From the NCBI GenBank assembly GCA_003541675.1, contig DPMC01000052.1, forward strand, positions 1 to 16,055: 16,055 nucleotides of DNA, written 5' to 3'. Source of the stretch: Acidimicrobiaceae bacterium (GTDB lineage Bacteria > Actinomycetota > Acidimicrobiia > Acidimicrobiales > MedAcidi-G1). The position numbers and the translations under genes were made by a program. The notes beneath the pieces were generated by a model. The model did not search any database and had not been told where the DNA came from. It saw only the letters and a program-made list of their open reading frames with translations. Below are positions 14,804 to 16,055 of this stretch, piece after piece (position 1 is the first letter of the stretch; the number at the start of each line of letters is the position of its first letter).

Positions 14804-15784
14804 ATGGGCTCCATCGGCGGGGATCGGGTCTCCGGGGATCTCGGCGCCGGCGACCCGCTGGCCGGGCGCATCGAACGCGACGGGATCGGCACCTCGTGGC
14901 TGGACTGGGGTGGGGACGGCCCAGCGGTCGTTCTCCTCCATCCCAACGGGTTCTGTGCCGGCGTGTACGACCCGTTGGCCCGCCGGCTGGCATTCCGACA
15001 CCGGGTGGTGGGGATCGACCTTCGGGGCCACGGAGCCAGCGACGACGTCGTCGAGTCGGCCCTCCTAGGAAACGACGCCATGGCGCTCGACGTGCTGGCC
15101 GTGGCCGACCACCTGGGCCTGGACCGATTTGCCCTCGTCGGGGTCTCCTTTGGCGGAGGCGTTGGCATCGAGGTGGCGGCCGTGGCACCCGAGCGGGTGG
15201 CCGCTCTCGTTCTCTGCGAGGCCATCGCCATCGAGGCGGAGGCCCGAGAACAGCAGCACTTCGGCTATCGGAACGGTCCTGACGGAGGGGACCACCCACT
15301 GGCCGTGGGGGCCCGTCGTCGGCGTGACGTCTGGGACGACCGGGAAGCCGTGCTGGTCTCCTACGGTTCTCGTCCCCCGATGGACCAACTGGCTCCTGAG
15401 GCGCTGGCCGGGTACGTGCGTTGGGGCTTCCGGGACCGCCCCGACGGCTGTGTCGAGCTGGCCTGTCGCCCAGAGACCGAGGCCCAGATCTTCGGTTCGA
15501 CGGACCGCCACGGCCCCGTGCAGGCATTCGACGCGCTGCGATGGGTGGCCGCCGACGGGCGGGTGCCCACAGCCGTCATGGCCGGCAGTCATACGGACCT
15601 CGACCCGGAATGGTTCCGGGCACAGGCCGCGGCGCTGGGTGTCCACCTGCAACTGATCGACGGTGGGCACTTCTGCCTTTTTGAGGACACCGCCCGGGCC
15701 GAGCAGCTCGTGGGTAACGCCCTCGCTGGTATGGGACATGGACGGCCAGTGGTGGCCGGACGCGAGCATGAGGAGATGAAATGA
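14804..15784 (+). CDS. Alpha/beta-fold hydrolase
   Basis: The 326-residue product has a ~20-residue N-terminal extension before the fold. Core motifs are VVLLHPNGFCAGVYD (oxyanion-hole HPNG, 46-49), VVGIDLRGHGAS (70-79), the nucleophile elbow GVSFGG with Ser115, an Asp in AGSHTDLD as the likely acid, and GGHFCLF with His289. The triad is complete, so it is probably an active esterase, lactonase, haloalkane-dehalogenase-like or C-C hydrolase. The substrate cannot be read. The start ATG 14804 is preceded by AGGA with a 7-base spacer. The 86-base gap to the divergent cyclase gene must hold promoters for both. The final ATGA overlaps the next start, so the two genes are translationally coupled. 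Confidence 0.87.
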   Translation: MGSIGGDRVSGDLGAGDPLAGRIERDGIGTSWLDWGGDGPAVVLLHPNGFCAGVYDPLARRLAFRHRVVGIDLRGHGASDDVVESALLGNDAMALDVLAVADHLGLDRFALVGVSFGGGVGIEVAAVAPERVAALVLCEAIAIEAEAREQQHFGYRNGPDGGDHPLAVGARRRRDVWDDREAVLVSYGSRPPMDQLAPEALAGYVRWGFRDRPDGCVELACRPETEAQIFGSTDRHGPVQAFDALRWVAADGRVPTAVMAGSHTDLDPEWFRAQAAALGVHLQLIDGGHFCLFEDTARAEQLVGNALAGMGHGRPVVAGREHEEMK

Positions 15785-16055
15785 GCGGGCAGCGGAGCAT
15801 GCATCCTGTTGACGTGGCCAACCGGGTCATCGACTCGGGGATGGCGGAGTCGCCCCACAACCGGGTGACCCATGAACTCTCGGTGATCGAGGACGACGTG
15901 GCGGTCATCGAATCGTTCTCTCACTGCTGGGTGGTGGACGCAGGAGAGGGGCTGGTGTGCTGGGACGCCAGCGGCGTGCAGTCCGGGCCGACGGTGGTCG
16001 CCGCATTACGACAGTGGACGGATCGACCGGTGCACAGCCTCGTCTACACCCACGG
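15781..16055 (+). CDS. Metallo-beta-lactamase-fold, alkyl-sulfatase-like protein, 3' end outside window
   Basis: Ninety-one codons are visible from the ATG at 15781, which overlaps the upstream stop (ATGA) and has AGGAG five bases before it. The sequence shows the N-terminal sandwich of the MBL fold: NRVTHELSVI, AVIESFSHCWVVDAG, GLVCWDASG, then VHSLVYTHG. The window ends at the first His of the THxHxDH metal motif, so the metal site itself cannot be checked. The NRVTHEL and ESFSHxW segments resemble the alkyl/aryl-sulfatase (BDS1/SdsA-like) branch rather than beta-lactamases or glyoxalases. Coupling to an alpha/beta hydrolase suggests a joint hydrolytic route, possibly for organic esters or sulfate esters. 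Confidence 0.75.
   Translation, partial: MSGQRSMHPVDVANRVIDSGMAESPHNRVTHELSVIEDDVAVIESFSHCWVVDAGEGLVCWDASGVQSGPTVVAALRQWTDRPVHSLVYTH

Noticed and set aside
14718..15527. Long N-terminal extension of the glutaminyl cyclase frame (to 15527)
   Set aside because: It is Arg/Pro-rich, runs through the whole opposing alpha/beta hydrolase gene, and the lipoprotein signal begins only at GTG 14717.
1..16055. CRISPR array, IS element, prophage or defence island
   Set aside because: No spaced repeats, transposase, integrase or effector genes are seen; the methyltransferase stands alone.

Overview
The window is GC-rich, about nine-tenths coding, and uses GTG starts often. It reads as a chromosomal segment of an actinobacterium. 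An F420-type luciferase-like oxidoreductase, the leaderless-looking promoters and the general gene set point to an Acidimicrobiia-type (possibly marine) member of the Actinomycetota. That placement is inference from gene content, because no rRNA or marker tree is available here. There is no tRNA, rRNA, IS element, phage gene or CRISPR array, and no gene-free stretch longer than about 215 bases.

Layout. (1) Bases 2-793 hold the 3' part of a secreted SGNH-hydrolase-like protein, ending in a hairpin. A possible 22-residue membrane peptide follows, and then a convergent MFS transporter of the oxalate/formate-antiporter type (958-2100, minus). (2) Divergent from the transporter is a LysM plus DUF3298 lipoprotein (2284-3432). 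It is followed by a compact redox run: a nitroreductase, an F420-dependent LLM-class oxidoreductase, and a PEP-utilising-enzyme homologue with the phospho-histidine domain but no ATP-grasp domain (3461-6809). (3) On the minus strand, read from 11008 down to 6811, are a membrane-anchored D-aminoacylase-like amidohydrolase, a CapA-family phosphoesterase coupled to it by a GTGA overlap, and phosphoserine aminotransferase serC. (4) Divergent from the amidohydrolase is a membrane-anchored TIM-barrel-like protein (11071-12129). Next comes a DNA methyltransferase with an extra C-terminal domain (12276-13826), with a recognisable promoter in front. (5) A lipoprotein glutaminyl cyclase lies on the minus strand (13827-14717). 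Divergent from it is an alpha/beta hydrolase translationally coupled to a metallo-beta-lactamase-fold alkyl-sulfatase-like gene, which the window end cuts.

How the genes fit together. Only serC has a firm biosynthetic role (serine, and hence one-carbon metabolism). Several products are predicted to sit outside the membrane or in the envelope: the SGNH protein, LysM lipoprotein, CapA, amidohydrolase, TIM-barrel protein and glutaminyl cyclase. The window therefore looks like a housekeeping/accessory mosaic rich in surface enzymes rather than a single pathway or defence island. The most unusual points are the amidohydrolase that has lost its HxH metal ligands, the methyltransferase with a nuclease-like tail, the phospho-histidine protein without its ATP-grasp half, and a repeated TANNNT-then-start-codon arrangement that suggests leaderless mRNAs.
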